A stretch of 64,000 nucleotides of DNA from Bacteroidales bacterium (GTDB lineage Bacteria; Bacteroidota; Bacteroidia; Bacteroidales; Paludibacteraceae), in assembly GCA_004557405.1 (NCBI GenBank), contig SFDZ01000017.1, positions 5,053 to 69,052 on the forward strand. The letters are read 5' to 3'. Made by a program: the position numbers and the translations under genes. Positions 9,106 through 18,178 of the stretch are shown here, piece by piece (positions within the stretch are counted from its first letter, which is position 1; every line of letters starts with the position of its first letter). The notes beneath the pieces were generated by a model. The model made no database searches. It worked only from the letters and a program-made list of their open reading frames with translations, and had not been told where the DNA came from.

Positions 9106-9136
9106 CAAAGATACGGAAAAAATGGCAATTACGCAA
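9106..9136 (-). promoter_or_regulatory. Promoter of the glycogen synthase-like/clpC operon
   Basis: Minus strand: TTTG (9133-9136), 19-nt spacer, TATCTTTG (9106-9113). An exact Bacteroidetes consensus match 30 bp upstream of the start codon. Confidence 0.75.
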
Positions 9137-9250
9137 ATTTACCGCCAAAAACTTTTGTTTTATAATTGTAATGCGCTGAAAATTAGATATTTGAAAACTT
9201 TTTGCGAAAAATATCTTCGGGCAGATGCCGTAAGTTCGTGAAATTCTTTA

Positions 9251-9258
9251 TAACTTTG
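9251..9258 (+). promoter_or_regulatory. Promoter -7 box of the S9 peptidase gene
   Basis: TAACTTTG fits TAnnTTTG and lies 19 bp before the ATG. No convincing -33 TTTG is found at the right spacing, so this half-site is less certain. Confidence 0.5.
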
Positions 9259-9277
9259 CAGCAAAATTTCGAACGAT

Positions 9278-11356
9278 ATGAAACTTAAACAAGCACTCCT
9301 TATGGCCACAACAGCCGTTCTAACAGCCTGTAACACAGGCGAAAATGCTAATCTGATAGGTAAAAGCGACCTACAACTCGACAGCGACCGCATGACACCG
9401 GAAGCCCTTTGGGCGCTGGGGCGCGTGAGCGATGCACAAGTCAGTCCCGACGGCCAACGTATATTATATGGTGTAACTTATTACAGCGTACCGGAAAACA
9501 AAAACAACCGCGAGATTTTTGTGATGAACAGCGACGGCACGCACGCACAGCAAATCACACACTCCGCCCACAGCGAATATGCCGCCAAGTGGGTGAAAAA
9601 CGGTGCAAAAATCGCTTTTCTCTCGGCCGAAAGTGGCGAAACGCAGGTGTGGGAGATGAATCCCGACGGCAGCAACCGCCAACAAATTACGCAGCATGAC
9701 GGCGGCGTCAGCGATTTTAAGTACGCTCCCGACGACTCGAAAATTCTGTTCGTGGCCGATGTGAAATACGGCTCTCGCACAGTCGATAAATACCACGATT
9801 TGGACAAAGCCACCGGACGCGTTATCGACGAGTTGATGTATAAACATTGGGACGAATGGGTAGAGAGTGTGCCGCATCCGTTTTTGGTCGATTACGATGG
9901 CACAACGACCACCAACGAGCGCGATTTGCTCGAAGGCGAACCCTACGAATGTCCCATGAAACCATTCGGCGGCGTGGAACAGTTGGCTTTCGCGCCCGAT
10001 GGCAAAACCATAGCCTACACCTGCCGTAAAAAGACGGGCAAAGCCTACGCCGAAAGCACCAACAGCGACATTTACCTGTACGACATCGCCACCGGCAAAA
10101 CCGTCAAAAATCTGACCGAAGGCATGGCGGGCTACGATATTAACCCTACATTCTCGCCCGACGGCACCAAAATCGCTTTCGAAAGTATGGAACACGACGG
10201 CTGGGAATCGGACAAAAACCGCCTGTTTGTCATCGACCTGACAACCGGCGAACGCACCGACATCAGCACCGCGTGGGACCAAAGTTGCGCCACACTTGCT
10301 TGGGATGGCTCCGGCGAAAACATCTACCTGACAAGTTGCCAACACGGCACCACGCAAATATACCGCGCCAATGTGGCCGACAAAACCTTTACGCAAATCA
10401 CGCACGGGCAGCACGACTACGAATCGGTAGCCGTGGCTGACGGAAAACTCATAGGCATGCGCCACAGCATGAGCGCCCCGAACGACATCTATGCCATCGA
10501 CCCGAACTCCGGCACCGAAACACAACTGTCGTTCGAAAACAAGGCGTTGCTCGACCAAATGACCTTCGGACGCGTAGAAGAACGCTGGATGGAAACCACC
10601 GACCACCAACAAATGCAGGTGTGGATTATCTATCCGCCACATTTCGATGCTACCAAAAAATACCCGACCTTGCTCTACTGCGAAGGCGGACCGCAATCGC
10701 CTGTCAGCCAATTCTGGAGTTACCGCTGGAATTTTCAGATGATGGCCGCCAACGACTACATCATTGTGGCGCCCAACCGCCGCGGGCTCTATGGCTATGG
10801 CACCGATTGGCTCGAGCAGATTAGCGGCGACTACGGCGGACAGTGCATGCGCGACTACTTCACCGCCATCGATACGTTTTGCCAAGAACCCTTTGTTGAT
10901 ACCGACCATTTAGGATGCGTCGGCGCAAGTTTCGGCGGCTATTCGGTCTATTGGATTGCCGGCCACCACAACGGCCGTTTCAAGGCATTCATCGCACACG
11001 ATGGCATTTTCAACCTCGAACAGCAATACATCGAAACCGAAGAGATGTGGTTTGTGAACCGCGACCTTGGTGGCGCCTATTGGGAACGCGACAACGCCAC
11101 CGCACAACGCAGTTATGCCAATTCGCCGCATCGCTTTGTCGATAAATGGGATACGCCGATTCTCTGCATCCACGGCGAAAAGGACTACCGCATTTTGGCC
11201 TCGCAAGGCATGAGTGCCTTCAACGCAGCCAAGTTGCGCGGCGTGCCGGCCGAACTGCTCATTTTCCCCGACGAAAATCATTGGGTGCTGCAACCGCAAA
11301 ACGGCATTCTGTGGCAACGCACGTTCTTCGGCTGGCTCGACCGCTGGCTGAAATGA
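9278..11356 (+). CDS. S9-family prolyl oligopeptidase lipoprotein (DPP5-like)
   Basis: A serine peptidase that removes dipeptides or cleaves short peptides in the periplasm. In 692 residues it has a lipoprotein signal (lipobox LTAC), PD40/WD40-like beta-propeller repeats over about residues 60-420, and a C-terminal alpha/beta-hydrolase domain. The nucleophile Ser551 lies in GASFGG, and Asp636 (HGEKD) and His668 (ENHW) complete the triad. Length and layout match dipeptidyl peptidase 5 of Porphyromonas. This suggests a role in peptide catabolism by an amino-acid-using anaerobe; exact specificity cannot be read from sequence. Confidence 0.9.
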   Translation: MKLKQALLMATTAVLTACNTGENANLIGKSDLQLDSDRMTPEALWALGRVSDAQVSPDGQRILYGVTYYSVPENKNNREIFVMNSDGTHAQQITHSAHSEYAAKWVKNGAKIAFLSAESGETQVWEMNPDGSNRQQITQHDGGVSDFKYAPDDSKILFVADVKYGSRTVDKYHDLDKATGRVIDELMYKHWDEWVESVPHPFLVDYDGTTTTNERDLLEGEPYECPMKPFGGVEQLAFAPDGKTIAYTCRKKTGKAYAESTNSDIYLYDIATGKTVKNLTEGMAGYDINPTFSPDGTKIAFESMEHDGWESDKNRLFVIDLTTGERTDISTAWDQSCATLAWDGSGENIYLTSCQHGTTQIYRANVADKTFTQITHGQHDYESVAVADGKLIGMRHSMSAPNDIYAIDPNSGTETQLSFENKALLDQMTFGRVEERWMETTDHQQMQVWIIYPPHFDATKKYPTLLYCEGGPQSPVSQFWSYRWNFQMMAANDYIIVAPNRRGLYGYGTDWLEQISGDYGGQCMRDYFTAIDTFCQEPFVDTDHLGCVGASFGGYSVYWIAGHHNGRFKAFIAHDGIFNLEQQYIETEEMWFVNRDLGGAYWERDNATAQRSYANSPHRFVDKWDTPILCIHGEKDYRILASQGMSAFNAAKLRGVPAELLIFPDENHWVLQPQNGILWQRTFFGWLDRWLK

Positions 11357-11490
11357 TTGGCACGCGCAACCGCCGATTTTTGCAAAAAATATTCAACATG
11401 AGTAGATAAAACGATTTTTTCTCCCGCAAAAAAAAAGTTGCTGATTGGCGGCGTAAGGCACGATTTTTGTAAGAGTATGCGAAAAACCGC

Positions 11491-11859
11491 ATGGGTGTGA
11501 AACGTCTGTTTTATATAGTGTGCATCGTGGTGGCTGTGGTGGCCGGCCGGCAGCGTACGGCCGACGATGGGGCAGTGTGTGCTGCTCCTATGACATCGTT
11601 GCCGGCAATAGATGTGGCCAACGATTTGAACCACTTTGCCCTGCCTGCCGAAATCTGTGTCGTTCCGCCGGCACAAACGCTGTGTCAAAACAGGCGCGCA
11701 TCGCACATACCCACATGCCACAATTATCTATCGGCCGGCCATGGCACGATGTCGCACCATTGGCAGCAACGACAACAATTTGTGCTGCATTTGGCCACTA
11801 CCACCGATGCTGTGGCTGCCCATCACTACATTTACGCGCTGCGGCGCATTTTGCGTTAG
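11491..11859 (+). CDS. Small hypothetical protein with N-terminal hydrophobic segment
   Basis: A 122-residue open frame starting MGVKRLFYIVCIVVAVVAG, which looks like a signal peptide or single membrane anchor. The rest is His-, Ala- and Cys-containing with no recognised domain (four Cys, several His). No clear TAnnTTTG promoter was found directly upstream. Another frame (11520) overlaps but has no signal-like start, so I prefer this one. Reality as a gene is moderately supported by the signal-like N-terminus. Confidence 0.45.
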   Translation: MGVKRLFYIVCIVVAVVAGRQRTADDGAVCAAPMTSLPAIDVANDLNHFALPAEICVVPPAQTLCQNRRASHIPTCHNYLSAGHGTMSHHWQQRQQFVLHLATTTDAVAAHHYIYALRRILR

Positions 11860-11889
11860 AAAGTTTTTTGTTTTGCGGTACACGCACGC

Positions 11890-11920
11890 GACCATCACCG
11901 CCGGCAAACGGCTGATGGTC
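11890..11920 (+). terminator. Hairpin after the small hypothetical gene
   Basis: Inverted repeat GACCATCA (11890-11897) / TGATGGTC (11913-11920) with an inner short GC pairing, 30 bp after the stop at 11859. The tail is only weakly T-rich, so termination is uncertain. Confidence 0.35.
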
Positions 11921-11977
11921 AGTTTGTTCGTTGTCTGAAATAAAAAAATACAAAAACTTTTTAATTCAAAAAACATT

Positions 11978-12499
11978 ATGGCAAAAACAAAAATTTCGCC
12001 CACATTGCTCTGCGGCGAAGAGAATAACATCTCGAAAAAAATCTGTATCAAAAAAATCGTTTTGGCACTTGCGTTGCTGTTGGCGGGAGGCGCTTTGTTC
12101 TTGATAATCAACCTGTTTGGCTTTCGGTCGGATTCGGCCTGGTTTTTCGCTTGCGGCTGTATCGGCATGTTGCTTATCATTTGGGGCGGTGCCAAACTGT
12201 GTTGCGACACCAAACACATGAGTTATCGCGGCAGCGTGCTCAGCGGACACATTATTTATCTGACCAACGGCACTACACACGATGCTATCCGTGCCATCGA
12301 ACAGCACGATTGGGCGGCTTTGGCCAAACTTGTTACGCCGGCCGAGAGCGGTGCAAAAATAGAGTTGGTTGTTTCGGCCGACCGCCAATTTGCACGCTGC
12401 CAAGTGCTTACGTATGTGCCGTATCAATTTGAACCGGTGTCCGACGTGCTGTTTTTGACGCCCGCCGATGCCGAAGCCTTGCTGAATTTGGTTAAATGA
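11978..12499 (+). CDS. Hypothetical two-helix membrane protein
   Basis: A 173-residue protein with two predicted membrane helices (about residues 27-47 and 56-72), a short connecting turn and a soluble C-terminal domain of about 95 residues rich in mixed alpha/beta pattern. The domain is probably cytoplasmic. No catalytic motif or family was recognised. It is followed by a strong terminator, so it ends a transcription unit that may include the small gene upstream. Confidence 0.72.
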   Translation: MAKTKISPTLLCGEENNISKKICIKKIVLALALLLAGGALFLIINLFGFRSDSAWFFACGCIGMLLIIWGGAKLCCDTKHMSYRGSVLSGHIIYLTNGTTHDAIRAIEQHDWAALAKLVTPAESGAKIELVVSADRQFARCQVLTYVPYQFEPVSDVLFLTPADAEALLNLVK

Positions 12500-12516
12500 T
12501 GCCGGCCGGTGGCGAT

Positions 12517-12554
12517 AACGACCTAACATGTAGTGTGTTGGGTCGTTTTTTTTT
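12517..12554 (+). terminator. Rho-independent terminator
   Basis: Stem AACGACC (12517-12523) / GGTCGTT (12541-12547) with a loop that can pair further, followed by a run of nine T. It follows the membrane-protein gene stop by 17 bp. Confidence 0.85.
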
Positions 12555-12584
12555 GCGTGATGGTCATTTTACGAGTTTTTACGT

Positions 12585-12616
12585 ATTGTTTTACAAAAAA
12601 AAATGTTGTATCTTTG
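12585..12616 (+). promoter_or_regulatory. Promoter of the first BspA-like gene
   Basis: ATTG (12585-12588), 20-nt spacer, TATCTTTG (12609-12616). It leaves a leader of about 170 nt before the ATG at 12790, long for this genome segment; no riboswitch fold was recognised in it. Confidence 0.65.
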
Positions 12617-12789
12617 CAACCGAAAATCATCTACAGACTCGAACCCTCCTCCGAAAATTTAACTTATATTCACATTTTTACTAAACCGACGACATGCGAA
12701 AACCGTGTGTCGCGCGGCTGTTTTGTGTTAGGAGGTTCCTGAACGTAAAATAATTATTTTAATTTTTAATACTTAAACTGATAAGACTT

Positions 12790-14187
12790 ATGAGAAAAAT
12801 TACCCTTTTGATGGCCGCTTTGATATGCGGCACAGTGGCTGCAAATGCCGAAGAAAACATTACGGTAAACGACATCGTTTACACCATTAATAGCGATGGA
12901 GAAACCGTGGTTGTAGGCAACAACCAAGCGTATACCGGCAACCCTGATGTAGAACTGCCCGACACCATTGAGTACAGCGCTAAAAAATATGCCGTAACTT
13001 CAGTTTCGACTGCAGCATTTGAGAACAATACAACTATCAAGACTTTGAATGTCAATGTGCCGATTATTGGTCTGGGGGCATTTCGGCGCTCAGCACTCGA
13101 AGCTGTAACGCTGGGCGAGCGCGTTACCGCTTTAGGGATAGGAGCATTTGAGAAAACAAAACTGACAACGGTACACATTCCCGCCGGAGTAAGCGACATC
13201 TCGACCTATAACGATCAGCCGTTCTGCAACTGCCAAGACCTCACCGCCATTACCGTGGCCGAAGAGAATACGACATACTGCGCTATCGATGGCGTGCTGT
13301 ACAACAAGGACGTTACGCGCCTTATTACCTTCCCGTTGGCCAAGAAATTCGAAGGTTTCCGTGAAACGGTTACGCAAATTGGAAGCGGAGCGTTTAAGGA
13401 TTATAATGGATTTGACACCTTGGTTATTCCGAAACGTATGGACAAGTGTGGTGCTGCATTCCAATCTTCATCTGTCAAAACAGTGATTGCCGAGAATACA
13501 TTCTTGAATAACTCATTCCAAAACTGCAATAAAATTGAGACCATCATACTTGGCGTAGGTTTCCAAAACATTGGTGACTTGACATTCAAGGGTTGTACCG
13601 CATTGCGCACCATTGTCTGCAAAGGTGAAACTATGCCCGTAATGCTACAAACCAACACCAGTTATTGGCCTTGCTTCGGAGAAGTGGATAAATCGCAGGT
13701 TACGGTATTTGTGCCTTGCGGCAAATCGGCCGGCTACATCGCCGACACCGACAAATGGGCTGATTTTACGAACATTAAGGATACGCTGTTTTACGATTTG
13801 CAAGTAGCATCGGCCAACGAAACCCAAGGCACGGTAGCCATCACCACTGCCCCCGACTGCACCACCGATGCCCAAATTGAAGCAACGCCTGTAAGCGGAT
13901 ATAAATTTGTGAAGTGGAGCGACGACAACACCGAAAACCCGCGTACGCTGACCGTAGCACAATATGCGACCATAGCATTAACTGCCGAATTTGAAGCCGT
14001 AACGCCCACTGCGTTGAATGCCGTAACTACATCGTCCGTCTATGCCGAAAACGGCCGCATCTATGGTGCCGAAGGCGCTCGCATCTACGACCTGCTCGGC
14101 CGCGACGTAACGCGCCAGAACGGCTCACTGAGTGGTGTGTATGTTGTAAAAACCGCGAACGCTACACAAAAAGTTATCGTTAAATAA
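12790..14187 (+). CDS. BspA-like leucine-rich repeat protein with T9SS sorting domain
   Basis: Secreted or surface-anchored protein, 465 residues. The signal peptide ends ...AANA (about residue 20). LRR_5 (BspA/TpLRR) repeats cover about 60-330, in places degenerate. A domain resembling the divergent InlB B-repeat follows (about 335-400, core GYKFVKWSDDNTENP). The last about 45 residues fit a T9SS type A sorting domain (IYDLLGRDVTRQNGSLSGVYVVK-like, ending KVIVK). BspA-type proteins often bind host or matrix proteins; the ligand here is unknown. The C-terminus is nearly the same as that of the broken paralogue at 23156-25175. Confidence 0.9.
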   Translation: MRKITLLMAALICGTVAANAEENITVNDIVYTINSDGETVVVGNNQAYTGNPDVELPDTIEYSAKKYAVTSVSTAAFENNTTIKTLNVNVPIIGLGAFRRSALEAVTLGERVTALGIGAFEKTKLTTVHIPAGVSDISTYNDQPFCNCQDLTAITVAEENTTYCAIDGVLYNKDVTRLITFPLAKKFEGFRETVTQIGSGAFKDYNGFDTLVIPKRMDKCGAAFQSSSVKTVIAENTFLNNSFQNCNKIETIILGVGFQNIGDLTFKGCTALRTIVCKGETMPVMLQTNTSYWPCFGEVDKSQVTVFVPCGKSAGYIADTDKWADFTNIKDTLFYDLQVASANETQGTVAITTAPDCTTDAQIEATPVSGYKFVKWSDDNTENPRTLTVAQYATIALTAEFEAVTPTALNAVTTSSVYAENGRIYGAEGARIYDLLGRDVTRQNGSLSGVYVVKTANATQKVIVK

Positions 14188-14212
14188 TTTGTAGGAACGT
14201 ACAATTAGTAAC

Positions 14213-14252
14213 GAGGAGCGAGAAAAAAAATCTCGCTCCTCCTTGTTTTTTT
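14213..14252 (+). terminator. Strong terminator after the BspA-like gene
   Basis: Perfect 11-bp stem GAGGAGCGAGA (14213-14223) / TCTCGCTCCTC (14231-14241) with a T-rich tail CTTGTTTTTTT. Confidence 0.9.
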
Positions 14253-14266
14253 ACTCGCTAAATCCC

Positions 14267-14309
14267 AAAGGGGACTTAAAGCCCTCCTTCAGGAGGGTTT
14301 GGGAGGTAG
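14267..14309. repeat. Intergenic repeat copy A (43 bp)
   Basis: Shares most bases with 25332-25375: an AAAGGGGACTTAAAG-like start, a CCCTCC/GGAGGG hairpin, then TTTGGGAGGTAG. Both copies lie shortly downstream of a BspA-like T9SS gene. Origin (duplicated 3' flank or dispersed repeat family) is undecided. Confidence 0.7.
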
Positions 14310-14414
14310 AACTACGAAACAAAGAACCAAGATTTTACCCCTAACCCCTTAAACCTATTAAACTTTGAAACCTTTAAACTTCACTTTTGCACTTTTTACT
14401 GCGCAACACCGGCG

Positions 14415-14460
14415 CGAAAAAAAACAGCGAAGCGATTGAAACTCAATCACTTCGCTGTTC
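14415..14460 (-). terminator. Terminator after tRNA-Arg (pnp unit)
   Basis: On the minus strand a 17-bp stem AACAGCGAAG...TCAATC (14423-14439 / 14443-14459, one mismatch) with a 3-nt loop is followed by a run of eight T. It lies 7 bp after the tRNA. Confidence 0.85.
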
Positions 14461-14466
14461 GCGTTG

Positions 14467-14538
14467 TACGCCCATACGGAGTCGAACCGTAATCAAGGGA
14501 ACCGGAATCCCTCATTCTATCCATTAAACTATGGGCGC
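14467..14538 (-). tRNA. tRNA-Arg (anticodon CCG)
   Basis: Full cloverleaf on the minus strand: acceptor GCGCCCA/TGGGCGT (G1-U72 wobble), D arm, anticodon stem AGGGA/TCCCT with loop TTCCGGT giving CCG, and a T arm with TTCGACT loop. No CCA is encoded. It starts 36 bp after the pnp stop and is followed by a terminator, so it is probably processed from a pnp transcript. Confidence 0.92.
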
Positions 14539-14574
14539 ATGTCGGCATCGCCGATTGGGCGACACCGGCGGTTT

Positions 14575-16803
14575 TTACATGTTGCGACGATTTTCAGGGT
14601 CGCGGAAGTCGGTCGGTGCCGCGTGTTCGCGTCGTGGACGGCGTTCGCCACGGTCGGGGCGTTGGCGACGCTCCGGCTCGGTGTAACCTTCCGGTTTCTC
14701 TTTCAGCACACGTGCCGAGAGTTTGAATTTGCCTGTTTTTTCGTCGATTTCGAGCAATTTCACGCGGATGGTGTCGCCCTCTTTCAAGCCGGTTTCTTCG
14801 ATGGTTTCGAAGCGTTTCCAATCGATTTCGGAGATGTGCAACAGACCTTCTTTGCCCGGCATAAACTCGACGAATGCGCCGTACGGCATCAGCGATTTTA
14901 CTTTCGAGTCGTACTCTTCGCCAACTTCGGGCAGAGCCACGATGGCTTTGATTTTCTCGATGGCGCAGTCGATAGAGGCGCGGTTCGAGGCTGCCACTTC
15001 CACAATGCCCACATTGTCGTCCTCGTCGATGGAGATAACGGCGCCCGATTCGGCTTGAATGCCTTGTATGATTTTGCCGCCGGGGCCAATCACGGCGCCG
15101 ATCAACTCTTTCGGGATGGTCATGGTAACGATGCGTGGTGCGTGCGGTTTCAGGTCGGCGCGCGGTTCGGGCATCACTTCGAGCATTTTGCCGAGAATGT
15201 GTGCGCGTCCTTCTTTGGCTTGCATCAGTGCTTTTTCCAGAATTTCGTAACTCAATCCATCGACTTTGATGTCCATTTGTGTGGCGGTGATGCCGTCTTT
15301 GGTGCCGGTTACTTTGAAGTCCATGTCGCCGAGGTGGTCTTCGTCGCCGAGTATGTCGCTCAGCACGGCGTAGTTGGTGCCTTTATTTTCTGAAATCAAT
15401 CCCATGGCGATGCCCGATACCGGTTTTTTGATTTGCACACCGGCGTCCATCAGTGCGAGGCAGCCGGCGCATACCGTAGCCATCGACGACGAACCGTTCG
15501 ATTCGAGAATGTCGGAAACGACGCGGATGCTGTACGGGTAGTTTTCGGGAATCATGTTTTTGAGGGCGCGGCAAGCCAGGTTGCCATGGCCTATTTCGCG
15601 GCGGCCGACACCGCGTTGTGCTTTGGCTTCGCCCGTTGCAAACGGCGGGAAGTTGTAGTGCAGCAAGAAACGGTCGGTGCCTTGAATGAGGGCTTCGTCG
15701 ATGATTTTTTCGTCGCGTTTGGTGCCGAGTGTTACGGTCGAGAGCGACTGTGTTTCGCCACGTGTGAATATGGCCGAGCCGTGTGGGCCGGGCAGGTAGC
15801 CGACTTCGCACCAGATGGGACGAATTTCGTTGGTTTTGCGACCATCGAGGCGTTTGCCTTCGTCGAGTACGGCGCGGCGCATGGCCTCTTTTTCTACATC
15901 GTGGTAGTAGCGGTCGATCATGCCCTCTTTTTCGGCCAATTCTTCTTCGGTGAATTGTGCTTTGAAGTCGGCACAAATCTCTTTGAACATGGCTTCGCGG
16001 TGGTGTTTGTCGGTGTCGGCCGAGGTGGCTTGTGCGTAGGCGCGTTCGTAGCAGAAGTCGTGTACGCGTTGGCGCAACTCTTCGTCGTTTTCTTCGTGGC
16101 AGTATTCGCGTTTCACTGTTTTGCCGGCGGCTTCCATCAGTTCTATTTGCGCTTGGCATTGTGGTTTGATGGCTTCGTGTGCGGCTTTGATGGCTTCGAG
16201 CATCTCTTGTTCGGTTACCTCTTTCATTTCGCCTTCCACCATCATGATGTTGTCCAATGTGGCTGCCACCATCAGTTCGATGTCGGCGTGTTCGAGTTGT
16301 TCGAATGTGGGGTTGATAACCATTTTGCCATCGACGCGTGCTACGCGCACTTCGGAAATCGGGCCTTCGAACGGAATGTCGGACACGGCCAGAGCAGCAG
16401 ATGCGGCCAAGCCGGCCAGCGAGTCGGGTGTTTCGATGCCGTCGGCCGAGTAGAGCGTTACGTTGACGAATGTTTCGGCGTGGTAGTTGCTCGGGAAGAG
16501 CGGGCGCAGGGCGCGGTCCACCAAGCGGGCTATCAGAATTTCGTAATCGTCGGCGCGGCCTTCGCGACGTGTGAAACCGCCGGGGAAACGCCCTGCCGAT
16601 GCAAATTTTTCTTTGTACTCAACTGTCAGTGGCATGAAGTCGGTGCCGGGCACAGCCTCTTTGGCGGAGCATACGGTAGCCAACAACATGGTTTTTCCGC
16701 ATGTTACCATTACGGCGCCATCGGCCTGTTTGGCCAATTTGCCTGTCTCGAGTGTAATGGTACGTCCATCACCGAGTGTGATGGTTTTTGTAACTACGTT
16801 CAT
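14575..16803 (-). CDS. pnp: Polyribonucleotide nucleotidyltransferase (PNPase)
   Basis: 3'-5' phosphorolytic RNase of RNA decay and tRNA processing. The 742-residue protein has two RNase PH-like domains (about 1-215 and 315-540) joined by the helical domain. A KH domain follows (IPKELIGAVIGPGGK, about 560-615), then an S1 domain (about 625-695), and an Arg-rich tail (RRQRPDRGERRPRRE) that could add RNA binding. Length matches the family. tRNA-Arg(CCG) lies immediately downstream on the same strand. The upstream region holds a TACCTTTG -7 box (16848-16855). Confidence 0.97.
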   Translation of the reverse strand: MNVVTKTITLGDGRTITLETGKLAKQADGAVMVTCGKTMLLATVCSAKEAVPGTDFMPLTVEYKEKFASAGRFPGGFTRREGRADDYEILIARLVDRALRPLFPSNYHAETFVNVTLYSADGIETPDSLAGLAASAALAVSDIPFEGPISEVRVARVDGKMVINPTFEQLEHADIELMVAATLDNIMMVEGEMKEVTEQEMLEAIKAAHEAIKPQCQAQIELMEAAGKTVKREYCHEENDEELRQRVHDFCYERAYAQATSADTDKHHREAMFKEICADFKAQFTEEELAEKEGMIDRYYHDVEKEAMRRAVLDEGKRLDGRKTNEIRPIWCEVGYLPGPHGSAIFTRGETQSLSTVTLGTKRDEKIIDEALIQGTDRFLLHYNFPPFATGEAKAQRGVGRREIGHGNLACRALKNMIPENYPYSIRVVSDILESNGSSSMATVCAGCLALMDAGVQIKKPVSGIAMGLISENKGTNYAVLSDILGDEDHLGDMDFKVTGTKDGITATQMDIKVDGLSYEILEKALMQAKEGRAHILGKMLEVMPEPRADLKPHAPRIVTMTIPKELIGAVIGPGGKIIQGIQAESGAVISIDEDDNVGIVEVAASNRASIDCAIEKIKAIVALPEVGEEYDSKVKSLMPYGAFVEFMPGKEGLLHISEIDWKRFETIEETGLKEGDTIRVKLLEIDEKTGKFKLSARVLKEKPEGYTEPERRQRPDRGERRPRREHAAPTDFRDPENRRNM

Positions 16804-17136
16804 AAAAAATTACAGAATTAAAAATTATACCTCTTATAAAAATCGTGCAAAGGTACAAAAAAAAATCGAATCTTGCATCGTTTCGGCGCAGTTATTGTTA
16901 TTTTGTTTTTTAATATGCTGATAATTAGTATGTTCGATGTGCGTGTGTCGGATTTTGTCGCAAAAATTTGCACGTTTCAAAAATAAATGTTTACATTTGT
17001 AGATTGATATAAATCGTTGTGCCGCGGCGCGTGGCGATAGGCGTGTGGCGTGTTTAATGTGCTGTGCATTAGCGCGTTGCATGTTTGTGAGTACGCTGTC
17101 GGGTGCTGCGTTTGAATGCAAAAAATGTAACTAATT
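16804..17136. other. Divergent intergenic region pnp / gpsA (333 bp)
   Basis: Holds the pnp -7 box (CAAAGGTA at 16848-16855, read on the minus strand as TACCTTTG) without a clear -33, and the complete gpsA promoter (16967-16999). The stretch 17000-17136 would be an untranslated leader of about 130 nt with GTGT/GCGC-rich sequence; no known riboswitch was recognised and no open frame there has support. Confidence 0.6.
16967..16999 (+). promoter_or_regulatory. Promoter of gpsA-pgi unit
   Basis: TTTG (16967-16970), 21-nt spacer, TACATTTG (16992-16999), full Bacteroidetes consensus. Confidence 0.65.
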
Positions 17137-18135
17137 ATGGGAGAATCACGTTTACGCGTTGCTGTAATGGGTGGTGGCAGTTGGGCTACCGGCATTGCAA
17201 AAATAGTGATGGACAATGAGCCGGAGATGATTTGGTATATGCGCCGGCAGGAGCAGATTGACGAATTTATGCGTACAAGTCGCAATCCGTCGTATTTGTC
17301 GAGTGTCAAATTCGATATTGACCGCATTCATTTTACATCGAAAATCAATCAGGCGGTGAAAAATGCCGATGTGCTGATTTTTGCCACGCCTTCGCCGTTT
17401 CTGAAACAGCATCTGAAGAAGTTGCGTTTGCGGCTCGATAGTAAAATAGTGGTGTCGGCCATCAAAGGCATTGTGCCGGACGAGAATATGGTAGTGTCCG
17501 AATATTTTCATCAGGTGTATAGCATTCCGTTCGAACAGATTGCGGTGTTGAGCGGTCCGTGCCACGCCGAAGAGGTGGCGCTGGAGCGTACGTCGTACCT
17601 CACCATCGCTTGTGCCGACCGCGAACGGGCGCGTCAGTTGTCGCCCATCTTTACCAATCGCTATGTGCAGACCTACACCAGCGACGATACATACGGAATA
17701 GAGTATGCGTCGGTGATGAAAAATATCTACGCCATTGCGGTGGGCATTTGTCATGGCTTGAAGTATGGCGATAATTTTCAGGCGGTGTTGGTGTCGAACG
17801 CCATTCAGGAGATGAACCGTTTTTGCAACGCCGCTCATCCGTTCCATCGCAATCTGCAGGAGTCGGTCTATCTGGGCGACTTGTTGGTAACGGCCTATTC
17901 GAAATTCAGCCGCAACCGCACGTTTGGCAACATGATTGGCAAAGGTTACAGCGTGAAAACAGCGCAGGTGGAGATGGAGATGATAGCCGAAGGTTACTAC
18001 GGCACAAAATGTATCCACGAACTGAACGAAAAATATCAGGTGAACATGCCGATACTCGATGCTGTGTATTCCATTCTGTATCAGCGTCGGCAGCCGTCGT
18101 GCGTGATGCGCGAACTGACCAAAAAACTGATGTAG
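17137..18135 (+). CDS. gpsA: NAD(P)-dependent glycerol-3-phosphate dehydrogenase
   Basis: Reduces dihydroxyacetone phosphate to sn-glycerol 3-phosphate, the backbone for phospholipids. The 332-residue protein starts with the Rossmann motif GGGSWAT (11-17). It has the family's SAIKGI and LSGPCHAEEVA segments, a catalytic lysine region around VMKNIYAIAVG, and the GLKYGDNF block. The start ATG is about 140 bp after a good promoter. It heads a run with pgi (43 bp gap) and the nucleosidase gene. Confidence 0.95.
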   Translation: MGESRLRVAVMGGGSWATGIAKIVMDNEPEMIWYMRRQEQIDEFMRTSRNPSYLSSVKFDIDRIHFTSKINQAVKNADVLIFATPSPFLKQHLKKLRLRLDSKIVVSAIKGIVPDENMVVSEYFHQVYSIPFEQIAVLSGPCHAEEVALERTSYLTIACADRERARQLSPIFTNRYVQTYTSDDTYGIEYASVMKNIYAIAVGICHGLKYGDNFQAVLVSNAIQEMNRFCNAAHPFHRNLQESVYLGDLLVTAYSKFSRNRTFGNMIGKGYSVKTAQVEMEMIAEGYYGTKCIHELNEKYQVNMPILDAVYSILYQRRQPSCVMRELTKKLM

Positions 18136-18178
18136 CCGAAACGACAATAATAACAAAAATAAAAATAGCAAATTGATT

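Noticed and set aside
9464..10909. Minus-strand open frame (481 residues) opposite the S9 peptidase
   Set aside because: Antisense shadow; no motifs, and the plus-strand gene has the full catalytic triad and signal.
11520..11915. Second open frame (131 residues) overlapping the small hypothetical gene
   Set aside because: The 11491 frame starts with a signal-like segment; this one does not and lies wholly over it.
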